Assembly: GCF_008327685.1 (NCBI RefSeq)
Contig: NZ_BDDE01000022.1
Location: 62,001 to 126,000 of the forward strand
Source: Actinomadura sp. K4S16
Lineage (GTDB): Bacteria; Actinomycetota; Actinomycetes; Streptosporangiales; Streptosporangiaceae
Direction: 5' to 3'
Length of the DNA stretch: 64,000 nt
The notes under the pieces are model-generated. The model was not told the origin of the DNA, did not search any database, and worked only from the letters and a program-made list of their open reading frames with translations. The position numbers and the translations under genes were made by a program. This document shows positions 8,360-17,301 of the stretch, one piece after another; position 1 is the first letter of the stretch; each line of letters begins with the position of its first letter.

Positions 8360-9439
8360 ATGCAGTTCGGGATATTCACGGTCGGCGACGTCACCCCGGA
8401 CCCGACCGACGGGCGCGTCCCGACCGAGGCCGAGCGGATCAAGGCCATGGTCGCGATCGCGCTCAAGGCCGAGGAGGCCGGCCTCGACGTCTTCGCGACC
8501 GGCGAGCACCACAACCCCCCGTTCGTGCCGTCGTCCCCGACGACGATGCTCGGCTACATCGCCGCGCGCACCGAGCGGCTGATCCTGTCCACCGCGACCA
8601 CGCTGATCACCACGAACGACCCGGTGAAGATCGCCGAGGACTTCGCGATGCTCCAGCACCTCGCCGACGGCCGGGTGGACCTGATGATGGGGCGCGGCAA
8701 CACCGGCCCCGTCTACCCGTGGTTCGGCAAGGACATTCGCGACGGGATCCCGCTCGCGATCGAGAACTACCACCTCCTGCACCGCCTGTGGCGCGAGGAC
8801 GTCGTCGACTGGGAGGGCAAGTACCGCACGCCGCTCCAGTCGTTCACCTCGACGCCGCGGCCGCTGGACGGCGTCCCGCCGTTCGTCTGGCACGGCTCGA
8901 TCCGCAGCCCCGAGATCGCCGAGCAGGCCGCCTTCTACGGCGACGGCTTCTTCGCCAACCACATCTTCTGGCCGACGGACCACTTCCAGCGCCTCATCGG
9001 CCTGTACCGGCGGCGCTACGAGCACTACGGGCACGGCTCCGCCGACCAGGCGATCGTCGGCCTCGGCGGGCAGGTGTTCATGCGCAGGAACTCCCAGGAC
9101 GCCGTCCGCGAGTTCCGCCCGTACTTCGACAACGCGCCCGTCTACGGGCACGGGCCGTCGCTGGAGGAGTTCACCGCCGAGACGCCCCTCACCGTCGGCA
9201 GCCCGCAGCAGGTCATCGACAAGACGCTGACCTTCCGCGACCACTTCGGCGACTACCAGCGCCAGTTGTTCCTGATGGACCACGCCGGGCTGCCGCTGAA
9301 GACCGTCCTGGAGCAGATCGACATGCTGGGGGAGGAGGTCGTCCCCGTGCTGCGCAAGGAGTTCGAGTCCCTGCGCCCGGCGCACGTCCCGGCGACCGCC
9401 CCGACCCACGCGTCCCGACTCACCGAGGGGGTGCGATGA
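8360..9439 (+). CDS. LLM class flavin-dependent oxidoreductase (CE1758-like)
   Basis: A 359-aa luciferase-like monooxygenase with a TIM-barrel fold, recognisable by the MQFGIFTVGD start, EAGLDVFATGEHHNPPF loop, and DLMMGRGNTG flavin-binding segment. It overlaps the following FMN reductase by 4 bases (ATGA). This supports a two-component FMNH2-dependent monooxygenase like the CE1758/CE1759 pair of corynebacteria. A GGAGG site precedes the ATG at 8360. Substrate unknown. Confidence 0.88.
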   Translation: MQFGIFTVGDVTPDPTDGRVPTEAERIKAMVAIALKAEEAGLDVFATGEHHNPPFVPSSPTTMLGYIAARTERLILSTATTLITTNDPVKIAEDFAMLQHLADGRVDLMMGRGNTGPVYPWFGKDIRDGIPLAIENYHLLHRLWREDVVDWEGKYRTPLQSFTSTPRPLDGVPPFVWHGSIRSPEIAEQAAFYGDGFFANHIFWPTDHFQRLIGLYRRRYEHYGHGSADQAIVGLGGQVFMRRNSQDAVREFRPYFDNAPVYGHGPSLEEFTAETPLTVGSPQQVIDKTLTFRDHFGDYQRQLFLMDHAGLPLKTVLEQIDMLGEEVVPVLRKEFESLRPAHVPATAPTHASRLTEGVR

Positions 9440-10029
9440 CCGCCATCGCCGTCGTCTCCGCAGGGCTCGGGCAGCCGTCGTCCAGCCGGCTCCTGGCCGA
9501 CCGGCTCGCCGCCGCGGCGGCCGAGGCCCTGCGCGGGGACACCGCCGTCGAGACGATCGAGCTGCGCGACCATGCGCACGCCATGGTCGACGCGACCCTC
9601 ACCGGCTTCCCGTCCGGGGCGTTCCGCACCGCCGTCGAGACCGTGGTGAACGCCGACGGCCTCATCGCCGTGACGCCGATCTTCAACGCCTCCTACAGCG
9701 GCCTGTTCAAGACGTTCTTCGACGTACTGGAGAACGGTTCCCTGGACGGCAAGCCGGTGCTGCTCGGCGCGACCGGCGGCACCGCCCGGCACTCCCTCGC
9801 CATCGACCACGCGATGCGGCCCCTGTTCGCGTACCTGCGCGCGAGCGTCGTCCCGACCGGCGTCTTCGCGGCGTCCGAGGACTGGGGGAAGGCGGACACC
9901 GCCCTGCCGGACCGCGTCGCCCGCGCGGGCGCCGAGTTGGCCGCGCTGGTGGAGGCCCGTCCGGCCCCGGCGAAGGACGACCCGTACGACGCGCCCGTGC
10001 CCTTCGAGCGGCTTCTCGCCGGACAGTAA
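9436..10029 (+). CDS. NAD(P)H-dependent FMN reductase (CE1759-like)
   Basis: A 197-aa flavodoxin-like reductase that would supply reduced FMN to the upstream monooxygenase. It has the Rossmann-like start (VVSAGLGQPSSSRLLADRL), the TPIFNASYSGLFKTFFDVL flavin-contact segment, and a GATGGTARHSL loop. Start ATG 9436 overlaps the upstream stop, so the two are translationally coupled. Confidence 0.9.
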   Translation: MTAIAVVSAGLGQPSSSRLLADRLAAAAAEALRGDTAVETIELRDHAHAMVDATLTGFPSGAFRTAVETVVNADGLIAVTPIFNASYSGLFKTFFDVLENGSLDGKPVLLGATGGTARHSLAIDHAMRPLFAYLRASVVPTGVFAASEDWGKADTALPDRVARAGAELAALVEARPAPAKDDPYDAPVPFERLLAGQ

Positions 10030-10034
10030 ATTTA

Positions 10035-10060
10035 AGGCTCGACTTATATAAGCAGAGCCT
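10035..10060. promoter_or_regulatory. 26-bp dyad operator of the arsR-SRPBCC pair
   Basis: AGGCTC (10035-10040) and GAGCCT (10055-10060) are inverted around the perfect palindrome CTTATATAAG (10043-10052) with the same centre; 11 of 13 base pairs match. It ends 14 bases before the arsR GTG and contains a TATA-rich likely -10 region, so it is a natural self-repression site. Confidence 0.65.
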
Positions 10061-10074
10061 GTAACTTGGTCGCC

Positions 10075-10431
10075 GTGCACGCATTCGATGTGCTGGGCGA
10101 CCCCGTACGACGCCGGATCCTCGAGCTGCTCGCCGACGGCGAGCGCTCGTCCGGCGAGGTGACGGCGGTCATCCGGGAGGAGTTCGGGATCTCGCAGCCC
10201 GCGGTCTCGCAGCATCTGAAGGTGCTGCGCGACGGCGGGTTCGCGGTCGTGCGGGCGGAGGGGACGCGCCGGCTCTACGCCGTCGACTCCGCGCCGCTGC
10301 GGGAGATCGACGCATGGCTCGACCGCTTCCGCCGGTACTGGACGCCGCATCTGGACGCCCTGGCGACCGAGGTCGCCCGCGGCAGGCGCGCACGCCGCAC
10401 TGAACGCGACGACCCAGGGAGCGATACATGA
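10075..10431 (+). CDS. ArsR/SmtB family transcriptional regulator
   Basis: A 118-aa winged-helix repressor. The HTH is in GEVTAVIREEFGISQPAVSQHLKVL (about residues 25-50), followed by the beta wing (DGGFAVVRAEGTRRLYAVD). The Cys/His metal sites of classic ArsR/SmtB sensors are absent, so it belongs to the non-metal group usually coupled to SRPBCC (AHSA1-like) proteins. GTG 10075 is preferred over an in-frame TTG at 10066. The stop overlaps the next start (ATGA). Confidence 0.9.
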   Translation: MHAFDVLGDPVRRRILELLADGERSSGEVTAVIREEFGISQPAVSQHLKVLRDGGFAVVRAEGTRRLYAVDSAPLREIDAWLDRFRRYWTPHLDALATEVARGRRARRTERDDPGSDT

Positions 10432-11057
10432 TCGACGTCACGGGGCACATCAACGCGGTCGCCCGCACGGTGGGTGAGCGGGTGCTGGAGGCCGGCACCG
10501 CGAAGACCGCCGTGGTCAGCCGGGTCTACGACACCGATGCCGAGGACCTGTGGGACGCCGTCACCGACCCCGAGCGGATCACCCGCTGGTTCCTGCCGGT
10601 CTCCGGCGACCTGCGGCCGGGCGGCCGCTACCACCTGGAGGGCAACGCCTCCGGGACGGTCGAGCGCTGCGACCCGCCGAAGGGCTTCTCGGCCACGTGG
10701 GAGTTCGCCGGCCAGACCAGCTGGATCGAGGTCCGGCTGACGCCCGAGCCGGACGGCCGGACCCGGTTCGAGCTGGAGCACATCGCCCACGTCAGCGACC
10801 ACTGGGTCGAGTTCGGTCCGGGCGCCGTCGGCATCGGCTGGGACATGGGAATCCTCGGCCTGACCCTCCACCTGGAGACGGGTGGCGACATCCGCGCCGA
10901 GTTCGGCCAGGCCTGGGCCATGTCGGACGAGGGCCGCGAGTTCGCGCGGCAGGCCGGGGAAGCCTGGTTCGCCGCCCACGTGGCGTCCGGAGTCGACGAG
11001 GCCGCCGCCCGCGCCGCGGCCGACCGCACCATCGCCGCCTACACCGGGGCGGGATGA
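10428..11057 (+). CDS. SRPBCC family protein (AHSA1/START-like)
   Basis: A 209-aa protein with the AHSA1-like SRPBCC fold: the AEDLWDAVTDPERITRWFLP opening, GGRYHLEGNASGTV, and WEFAGQTSWIEV strands that line a hydrophobic pocket. A helical tail (about 160-209) extends beyond the standard domain. It is coupled to the ArsR gene by a 4-base overlap, and this ArsR-SRPBCC pairing is very common in actinomycetes. Ligand or activity unknown. Confidence 0.88.
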   Translation: MIDVTGHINAVARTVGERVLEAGTAKTAVVSRVYDTDAEDLWDAVTDPERITRWFLPVSGDLRPGGRYHLEGNASGTVERCDPPKGFSATWEFAGQTSWIEVRLTPEPDGRTRFELEHIAHVSDHWVEFGPGAVGIGWDMGILGLTLHLETGGDIRAEFGQAWAMSDEGREFARQAGEAWFAAHVASGVDEAAARAAADRTIAAYTGAG

Positions 11058-11151
11058 CCTCCGCGCGAGCCTCCTGTCCGGAGTGATCGCCTGGACACGC
11101 GTTGTGACGGGCTTTAGCCGCCGGAGGTGACCGGCGGGGCAGAATGACGGG

Positions 11152-13350
11152 GTGGACGTCAGGGTCGGTGTCCGCGTCGAGGGGGTCGTGCAGGGCGTCG
11201 GGTTCCGGCCGTTCGTGCACGGCCTCGCGACCGGCCTCGGGCTGTCGGGGCTCGTCGGCAACGACGCGGGCGGCGTGTTCATCGAGGTCGAGGGCGCTCC
11301 CGACGTGGTCGGGCGCTTCCTGGACGGGCTCCGCGCGCGCCCGCCGCGGCTCGCCGTCGTCGAGCGCGTCACCACCCGCGAACTGGACGCCGAGGGGCGC
11401 GGCGGCTTCGCCATCGTGGGCAGTGCCGCGTCGGGGGAGCGCCGCGCCCTCGTCTCCTGGGATTCGGCCACCTGCGACGCCTGCCTGCGCGAGATGCGCG
11501 ATCCGGCGGACCGGCGCTACCGGTACCCGTTCATCAACTGCACCGACTGCGGGCCGCGCTTCACGATCGCCAAGGACGTCCCGTACGACCGCCCCAACAC
11601 CACGATGGCGGGCTTCGCGATGTGCGGGCCGTGCGCCGCCGAGTACGCGGACCCTGCCGACCGCAGGTTCCACGCCCAGCCGGTGTGCTGCCCGTCCTGC
11701 GGCCCGTCCCTGGTCTCGCGTCCCCACGCCGACGAGCCCTTGGACGCCGCGCGTGCGGTGCTCGCGGACGGCGCCGTCCTCGCGGTCAAGGGACTCGGCG
11801 GCTACCACCTCGCGGCCAGGGCGGCGGACGCCGGCGCGGTCGCCGCGCTCCGCTCCCGCAAGCACCGCGAGGACAAGCCGTTCGCCGTGATGGTCCCCGA
11901 CCTGGCCACGGCCCGGGCCCTCTGCGTCCTCTCGGAGGCGGAGGAGAGCCTGCTCACCGGGCCCCGGCGCCCGATCGTCCTGGCCCGCCACCGCCCCGGC
12001 GCCGACCTCGCCGACGCGGTCGCACCCGGCAACCGGCACCTCGGGCTCATGCTGCCCTACACCCCGCTGCACCACCTGCTCGTCACCGAGCCGACCGTCA
12101 TGACCAGCGCGAACGTCTCGGACGAGCCCATCGCCTACCGTGACGAGGACGCCCTTGAGCGGCTCTCCGGCATCGCCGACGCCTTCCTCCTGCACGACCG
12201 GCCCATCCACACCCGCACCGACGACTCGGTGATGCGGACGTTCCGCGGGCGGCCGCTGCCCGTCCGCCGGTCGCGCGGGTACGCGCCGGAGCCGATCCCC
12301 GTCCCCGCGGGCCGCCCGGTGCTGGCGTGCGGCGCGGAGGCGAAGAACACGTTCTGCCTGACCCGCGACGGCCGCGCGTTCGTCTCCCACCACATCGGCG
12401 ACCTGGAGAACCACGAGACGCTCCGCGCCTTCGAAGAGGGGATCGAGCACTTCACGCGCCTGTTCGACATCGCCCCCGAACTCGTCGCCTACGACCCCCA
12501 CCCGGAGTACCTGTCCACGAAGTACGCGCTCGACCAGGACCTGCCGGTGGTCGCCGTCCAGCACCACCACGCGCACATCGCGTCCTGCCTCGCCGACAAC
12601 GGCGCGGACGGCCCGGTCATCGGCGTCGCGTTCGACGGCACGGGATACGGCGCCGACGGCACGCTGTGGGGCGGCGAGTTCCTGGTCGCCGACCTGCGCG
12701 GCTTCGAGCGCGCCGGGCATCTGGAACCGGTTCCGCTGCCGGGCGGCGCCGCCGCGATCCGGGAGCCGTGGCGCATGGCGGCGGCCTACGGGGTCCCGGA
12801 CGACCTGCCGGTGGCCCGCCGCCCCGGCTGGGCGGCGGTGACGGCCATGGCCCGGCGGCGCGTCAACGCCCCGCCGACCTCCAGCATGGGCCGCCTCTTC
12901 GACGCGGTCGCCGCCGTCCTCGGCGTCCGCGACCGCGTCAACTACGAAGGACAGGCCGCCATCGAGCTGGAGCAGCGCGCCGACACCGCCGAACGCGGCG
13001 CCTATCCGGCGGCCCTGAACGGCACCGCCGGTTTCACCGTCGCGGGCGCCGACCTCGTGGACGCGGTGGTGGCCGACCTCAAGGCGGGCGTCCCCGTCGC
13101 GACGATCGCCGCACGGTTCCACAACGGCGTGGCCGCCCTCACCGTCGCCGCGGCCATGCGCATCAGATCGGAGACCGGGATCGGCACGGTTGCCCTCTCT
13201 GGTGGGGTGTTCCAGAACATGCTCCTGCTCGACCGCGCCGTCTCGGGCCTCACCGATGCGGGCTTCAAGGTGCTGACCCACCACCGGGTCCCGCCCAACG
13301 ACGGCGGCATCAGCCTCGGCCAGGCGGCCGTCGCCACCGCCCGCGGCTGA
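11152..13350 (+). CDS. hypF: Carbamoyltransferase HypF (NiFe-hydrogenase maturation)
   Basis: A complete 732-aa HypF, which makes the thiocarbamoyl precursor of the cyanide ligands of NiFe hydrogenases. Domains in order: acylphosphatase-like (GVVQGVGFRPFVHGL, residues 10-24), two zinc fingers (CDACL, CTDCG, CGPCA and CCPSCG, about 109-185), a YrdC-like ATP-binding domain (KGLGGYHLAARA, KPFAVMV, TSANVSDEPI), and a C-terminal Kae1-like carbamoyl transfer domain with the HHHAHI metal motif. No other hyp or hydrogenase gene is in this window, so it is an orphan here. A CAGAAT -10-like box 6 bases before the GTG suggests a leaderless transcript. Confidence 0.95.
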   Translation: MDVRVGVRVEGVVQGVGFRPFVHGLATGLGLSGLVGNDAGGVFIEVEGAPDVVGRFLDGLRARPPRLAVVERVTTRELDAEGRGGFAIVGSAASGERRALVSWDSATCDACLREMRDPADRRYRYPFINCTDCGPRFTIAKDVPYDRPNTTMAGFAMCGPCAAEYADPADRRFHAQPVCCPSCGPSLVSRPHADEPLDAARAVLADGAVLAVKGLGGYHLAARAADAGAVAALRSRKHREDKPFAVMVPDLATARALCVLSEAEESLLTGPRRPIVLARHRPGADLADAVAPGNRHLGLMLPYTPLHHLLVTEPTVMTSANVSDEPIAYRDEDALERLSGIADAFLLHDRPIHTRTDDSVMRTFRGRPLPVRRSRGYAPEPIPVPAGRPVLACGAEAKNTFCLTRDGRAFVSHHIGDLENHETLRAFEEGIEHFTRLFDIAPELVAYDPHPEYLSTKYALDQDLPVVAVQHHHAHIASCLADNGADGPVIGVAFDGTGYGADGTLWGGEFLVADLRGFERAGHLEPVPLPGGAAAIREPWRMAAAYGVPDDLPVARRPGWAAVTAMARRRVNAPPTSSMGRLFDAVAAVLGVRDRVNYEGQAAIELEQRADTAERGAYPAALNGTAGFTVAGADLVDAVVADLKAGVPVATIAARFHNGVAALTVAAAMRIRSETGIGTVALSGGVFQNMLLLDRAVSGLTDAGFKVLTHHRVPPNDGGISLGQAAVATARG

Positions 13351-13411
13351 TCGGCACCCGTTCGGCGCGAAACGCCGACGCGGCGCACCGACCACCGTGC
13401 ATGATCATTAC

Positions 13412-14512
13412 ATGACGGACGAAGGCGACGAGTCACAGGAGCGCGCGCCGAGATCGTGGTTAATCCGGCGATGGGCGGCGCCGGCGGCACTGGCCGCGTC
13501 CGTCGCCGCGTCCATCGGCGCGGTCCACCTGTGGGCGCCCGGGCCGGTGGCGACCGGCGAGGACCGCGTGCCGCGCTTCATCGTCACGACCGGAGAGATC
13601 GGTACCTCCACCCAGGGAGCGCCGGTGCCGTGGATCCAGGTCGGAGCCCCAGGAGAGGCCATGAGACGGCCTGTGGACTCGGTGCCCGCCCCGCCCTCGG
13701 CCGGTGCGGCGCAGTCGATCATCGCGGGCCCGAAGGGAACGTTCGTGCTCTCCGCCTTCCGGGAGGAGACCTGCACGACCCGACTCTTCAGATTCCGCCT
13801 CTCCGTCGACGGCCAGGTGAAAGAACTCGCACCGCTCCCAGGAGGCACCGTCCCCACCCGTGTAGCGGGACTGGCGATGAGCCCGGACGGCGACCGGCTC
13901 GCCTACGCGACGGCCCCCTGCGCGGACGCGGCGCAGCCCCAGGCGGCGGTGACCGTCCTCGACGTCGCCTCGGGCCGCCGCCGGAACTGGAGCACCGCCG
14001 CCCCGTCCGTCGTCGGGGAGATCGTCTGGGCGCGCGACAACCGCAGACTCGGCTACACCATCGCCGACATGCGCACCTGGCCCCTCAGGGGCGGCAGCGG
14101 TCCCGGCTTCCCTCCCGAACGCAGAGTCGAGAACGTCACCGTGCACGCACTCGACACGGACGAGGGAGGATCCGACCTGCGGGCCGGCCGCGTCCTGTTC
14201 AGGCAGCCGGACGGCTCCGCGCCGGTCACCACCGCCGTCATGAACCCGGACGGGCGAAGGGGCTACGGCGTCATGAAGAGGGCCCGTCCCGCGAGCATGG
14301 TCTTCTTCTCCTTCACCGCCGGAAAGCCGATGAAGGTCACCGGGACCCTCGACCTCAAGCCGAACACCGGAGTCGGTGTCATCCTCTCCTCAGGCGGCGA
14401 ACCCAGGTACGCCTGCCTCGGAGGCATCGACTCCTTCGGCAGGGTGGTCGACGGCGGCTTCAGGACGACGCAGGGAAGCGGCCTCGGCTGCTCGGTCGCC
14501 TATGCCTACTGA
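13412..14512 (+). CDS. Single-pass membrane protein with TolB/WD40-like beta-propeller, unknown function
   Basis: A 366-aa protein with a short cytosolic N-terminus, one transmembrane helix or uncleaved signal (about 22-42), and an extracytoplasmic domain. The repeat signature GLAMSPDGDRLAYATAP followed by VTVLDVASGRRRNWS and VVGEIVWARDNRRLGYT is typical of TolB/WD40-type propeller blades. Four cysteines lie in the exported part. Such proteins are frequent in actinomycetes and have no assigned role. The start is uncertain: ATG 13400 and GTG 13397 are in frame just upstream. Confidence 0.65.
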   Translation: MTDEGDESQERAPRSWLIRRWAAPAALAASVAASIGAVHLWAPGPVATGEDRVPRFIVTTGEIGTSTQGAPVPWIQVGAPGEAMRRPVDSVPAPPSAGAAQSIIAGPKGTFVLSAFREETCTTRLFRFRLSVDGQVKELAPLPGGTVPTRVAGLAMSPDGDRLAYATAPCADAAQPQAAVTVLDVASGRRRNWSTAAPSVVGEIVWARDNRRLGYTIADMRTWPLRGGSGPGFPPERRVENVTVHALDTDEGGSDLRAGRVLFRQPDGSAPVTTAVMNPDGRRGYGVMKRARPASMVFFSFTAGKPMKVTGTLDLKPNTGVGVILSSGGEPRYACLGGIDSFGRVVDGGFRTTQGSGLGCSVAYAY

Positions 14513-14561
14513 TCGTTTCGGCGGCGGGCGCTCGGCGCCTTCGACTAACGTTGGCGGCACC

Positions 14562-14990
14562 ATGGCCGAGCCGTCGCTGAGCATTGGGGAGCTGGCGCGC
14601 CGTACCGGTGTCGCCGCGTCCGCGCTGCGGTACTGGGAGGGGCAGGGGCTGCTTCCCGCGCCGGCCAGGGTGTCGGGGCAGCGGCGGTATCCGGAGGAGG
14701 CGGTCGCGAAGGTCGGGCTCATCCTCCTGCTGCGGGACGCCGGCTTCTCGCTCGCCGACCAGAAGGCGCTCCTGGCCTCGCGTGCCGGTGACATGCAGGA
14801 GTGGCGGCGGCTCGCCCGGCGCAAGCAGGCCGAACTCGACGAGCAGATCGCCAAGGCCCAGGCGGCTCGGGACGCCATCGAGCACGGCCTGCGCTGCTCC
14901 CACCCCGACTTCCGCGACTGCCCGAACGCGCGGAGCCTCGTCCAAGCTCGCCTGACCGGTCTGTCGCTCAGCGAGGCGCACAAGCACTGA
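14562..14990 (+). CDS. MerR family transcriptional regulator
   Basis: A 142-aa MerR-type activator. The N-terminal HTH and wing (LSIGELARRTGVAASALRYWE, then VSGQRRY) are followed by a long dimerisation helix. The C-terminus carries Cys112 and Cys120 (RCSHPDFRDC), a pair that could sense oxidants or bind metal. The CxxC spacing of SoxR is not present. It is convergent with the PPOX gene, and no target operon is evident beside it. Confidence 0.9.
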   Translation: MAEPSLSIGELARRTGVAASALRYWEGQGLLPAPARVSGQRRYPEEAVAKVGLILLLRDAGFSLADQKALLASRAGDMQEWRRLARRKQAELDEQIAKAQAARDAIEHGLRCSHPDFRDCPNARSLVQARLTGLSLSEAHKH

Positions 14991-15003
14991 CCGCCGGGGA
15001 GCG

Positions 15004-15405
15004 TCAGAGGCTGCCGAGGACGCGGGTCGCGGTGATCTCTATGACGACGCGCTTCGGGTTCGGGCGCGGGGGCTTGTAGCGGGCGGTGTAGAGGTCTTCC
15101 GCGTGCGCCACGGAGGCCGGGTCGGTCCGCAGGACGGCGCGGCCCTCGACGGTCGACCAGCGGCGGCCGTCCACCTGCGTGACGGCGACGGGGAGGCCGG
15201 CGGCGCCGGCGGCGCGGACGTGGCGGGCCTTCGCCGAGGACGCGGAGGTGATCACGCGGACGGTGCCGCCGTCCAGCGTCGCGCCGACGGGGACCGAGTG
15301 CGGGGTGCCGTCCGGGCGGAGGGTGACGAGGGTGCACAGGTGGCGTTCCCGCCAGAAGGCGATGAGGCGCTCGTCGGTCACGTCCAGCCGGTGTCGTCCG
15401 TCCAC
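15004..15405 (-). CDS. Pyridoxamine 5'-phosphate oxidase-like (PPOX class, F420-type) protein
   Basis: A 133-aa split-barrel protein of the flavin/F420-binding PPOX superfamily. It shows the HLCTLVTLRPDGTPHSVPVG opening strands and the KARHVRAAG helix typical of actinobacterial TIGR03618-like F420-dependent enzymes. Whether it uses FMN or F420 cannot be settled here. It is divergent from the MFS exporter gene with 86 bp between starts. Confidence 0.85.
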   Translation of the reverse strand: MDGRHRLDVTDERLIAFWRERHLCTLVTLRPDGTPHSVPVGATLDGGTVRVITSASSAKARHVRAAGAAGLPVAVTQVDGRRWSTVEGRAVLRTDPASVAHAEDLYTARYKPPRPNPKRVVIEITATRVLGSL

Positions 15406-15491
15406 CGGAGTAAGCCTATCCGCACTGGTCGGAATCGACGGGTTTATGATTAGTTAGCGGAAGAAACTATCTGAACCGGGGAGGATGCGGC

Positions 15492-17204
15492 GTGCCGTCC
15501 AAGCACTATCCGTGGATCGCGCTGAGCAACACGACGCTCGGCATGCTGCTGGCCACGGTCAACTCCTCGATCGTGATCATCTCGCTGCCGGCGATCTTCC
15601 GCGGCATCCATCTGAACCCCCTCGAACCGGGCAATGTCAGCTACCTGCTGTGGATGCTGATGGGCTACATGCTCGTCTCGGCGGTGCTGGTGGTGACGCT
15701 CGGGCGGCTCGGGGACATGTTCGGGCGCGTCCGGATGTACAACGCCGGGTTCGCGGTCTTCACGGTCGGGACGCTCGTGCTGGCGCTGGACCCGCTGCAC
15801 GGGGGAGCCGGGGCGCTCTGGCTCATCGGCTGGCGGGTGTTCCAGGGGATCGGCGGCGCCATGCTGATGGCGAACTCGGCCGCGATCCTCACCGACGCGT
15901 TCCCCGCCCACCGGCGCGGCATGGCGATGGGCGTCAACCAGGTCGCGGGCATCGCCGGGACGTTCATCGGCCTGGTCGCCGGCGGGCTGCTGAGCGAGAT
16001 CAACTGGCGGCTGGTGTTCTTCGCCTCGGCGCCCATCGGGATCATCGGGACGCTCTGGGCGTACCGGAGCCTGGTCGAGACCGCGAAGCGGGCGGTCGCC
16101 GCGAGGATCGACTGGCTCGGCAACGTGACGTTCGCGGTGGGGCTGACCGCGCTGCTCGCCGCGATCACCTACGGCATCCAGCCCTACGGCGGGCACGACA
16201 TGGGCTGGACGAACCCGTGGGTGCTCACCGGGATGATCGGCGGCGCCGCCGTGCTCGCCCTGTTCTGCTGGATCGAGACCAGGGTCGAGCAGCCGATGTT
16301 CCACCTGCGCCTGTTCCGCATCCGGGCGTTCGCGGCCGGCAACCTGGCCGGGCTGCTCGCCGCGATCTCCCGCGGCGGGATGCAGTTCATGCTGATCATC
16401 TGGCTGCAGGGCATCTGGCTGCCGCTGCACGGCTACGACTACGAGGACACGCCGCTGTGGGCGGGCATCTACCTGCTGCCGCTCACCGCGGGCTTCCTGG
16501 TCGCCGGGCCGATCTCGGGGCACCTGTCCGACCGGCACGGCGCCCGGGCGTTCGCCTCCGGCGGGCTGGTGCTGTCGGCGCTGGCGTTCGCGGGGCTGCT
16601 GGTCATCCCGACCGACTTCGGGTACCCGACCTTCGCGCTGCTGATCTTCCTCAACGGGATCGGCTCCGGGCTGTTCGCCGCCCCCAACACCACCGCGATC
16701 ATGAACTCGGTCCCGGCGGACCAGCGCGGCGTGGCCTCCGGGATGCGCGCCACCTTCATGAACGCCGGCATGGTGCTGTCGATCGGCGTGTTCTTCTCGC
16801 TGATGATCGCGGGCCTGGCCGACACGCTGCCGAGGACGCTGACGCGGGGGCTGACCGAGCACGGCGTCCCGGCCGGGCCGGCCGCGCGGGTGGGCGAGCT
16901 GCCGCCGGTCGGCACGCTGTTCGCGGCGTTCCTCGGCTACAACCCCATCCAGAACCTGCTCGCCCCGTTCCACGTGCTCGGCCGGCTCGCGCCGGACGAC
17001 GTGGCCACCCTCACCGGCCGCTCGTACTTCCCGCACCTGATCTCCGAGCCGTTCCACCACGGCCTGGTCATCGTGTTCGGCATGGCGATCGCGATGTCGC
17101 TGGTGGCGGCCGTGGTGTCGCTGCTGCGCGGAAGCCGGTACGTGCACGAGGACGACACCGCCGGCGAGCCCGCCCTGCAGAAGGCGGGCCGCGGCGCCGC
17201 CTGA
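15492..17204 (+). CDS. MFS transporter, DHA2-type (14-helix drug/H+ antiporter)
   Basis: A 570-aa major facilitator protein with about 14 membrane helices. The DHA2 motif A equivalent is LGRLGDMFGRVRMYN (about residues 72-86), and motif C-like GIGGAMLMANSAAI follows. Such proteins export drugs or toxic metabolites using the proton gradient. The GTG start at 15492 is supported by GGGGAGG 7-13 nt upstream. A strong T-tailed terminator follows the gene. Confidence 0.9.
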   Translation: MPSKHYPWIALSNTTLGMLLATVNSSIVIISLPAIFRGIHLNPLEPGNVSYLLWMLMGYMLVSAVLVVTLGRLGDMFGRVRMYNAGFAVFTVGTLVLALDPLHGGAGALWLIGWRVFQGIGGAMLMANSAAILTDAFPAHRRGMAMGVNQVAGIAGTFIGLVAGGLLSEINWRLVFFASAPIGIIGTLWAYRSLVETAKRAVAARIDWLGNVTFAVGLTALLAAITYGIQPYGGHDMGWTNPWVLTGMIGGAAVLALFCWIETRVEQPMFHLRLFRIRAFAAGNLAGLLAAISRGGMQFMLIIWLQGIWLPLHGYDYEDTPLWAGIYLLPLTAGFLVAGPISGHLSDRHGARAFASGGLVLSALAFAGLLVIPTDFGYPTFALLIFLNGIGSGLFAAPNTTAIMNSVPADQRGVASGMRATFMNAGMVLSIGVFFSLMIAGLADTLPRTLTRGLTEHGVPAGPAARVGELPPVGTLFAAFLGYNPIQNLLAPFHVLGRLAPDDVATLTGRSYFPHLISEPFHHGLVIVFGMAIAMSLVAAVVSLLRGSRYVHEDDTAGEPALQKAGRGAA

Positions 17205-17217
17205 CCCGCCCTCCGAC

Positions 17218-17253
17218 AGCCCCCGGCCCTCCCCGCCCGGCCGGGGGCTTTTC
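17218..17253 (+). terminator. Rho-independent terminator of the MFS gene
   Basis: A perfect 11-bp stem (AGCCCCCGGCC, 17218-17228, with 17239-17249) and a 10-nt loop are followed by a short T-run (17249-17252). It isolates the MFS gene from the lacI promoter. Confidence 0.85.
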
Positions 17254-17264
17254 TCCGCCCGCTA

Positions 17265-17294
17265 TTGACACTGTTCCGCAAACGTTTTCATAAT
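17265..17294 (+). promoter_or_regulatory. lacI promoter with internal LacI-type operator; leaderless start
   Basis: A -35 box TTGACA (17265-17270) and -10 box CATAAT (17289-17294) are 18 bases apart. The ATG at 17302 is 7 bases after the -10, so the mRNA should start at or next to the start codon. The spacer contains AAACGTTT (17280-17287), the palindromic core of LacI/GalR operators, predicting autorepression. Confidence 0.75.
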
Positions 17295-17301
17295 CCACGG
17301 C

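Noticed and set aside
6113..9409. Very long minus-strand open frame of 1098 codons
   Set aside because: Only the part from 7027 to 6113 is real (LysR); the rest is the antisense shadow of the TDT and LLM genes, typical of high-GC DNA.
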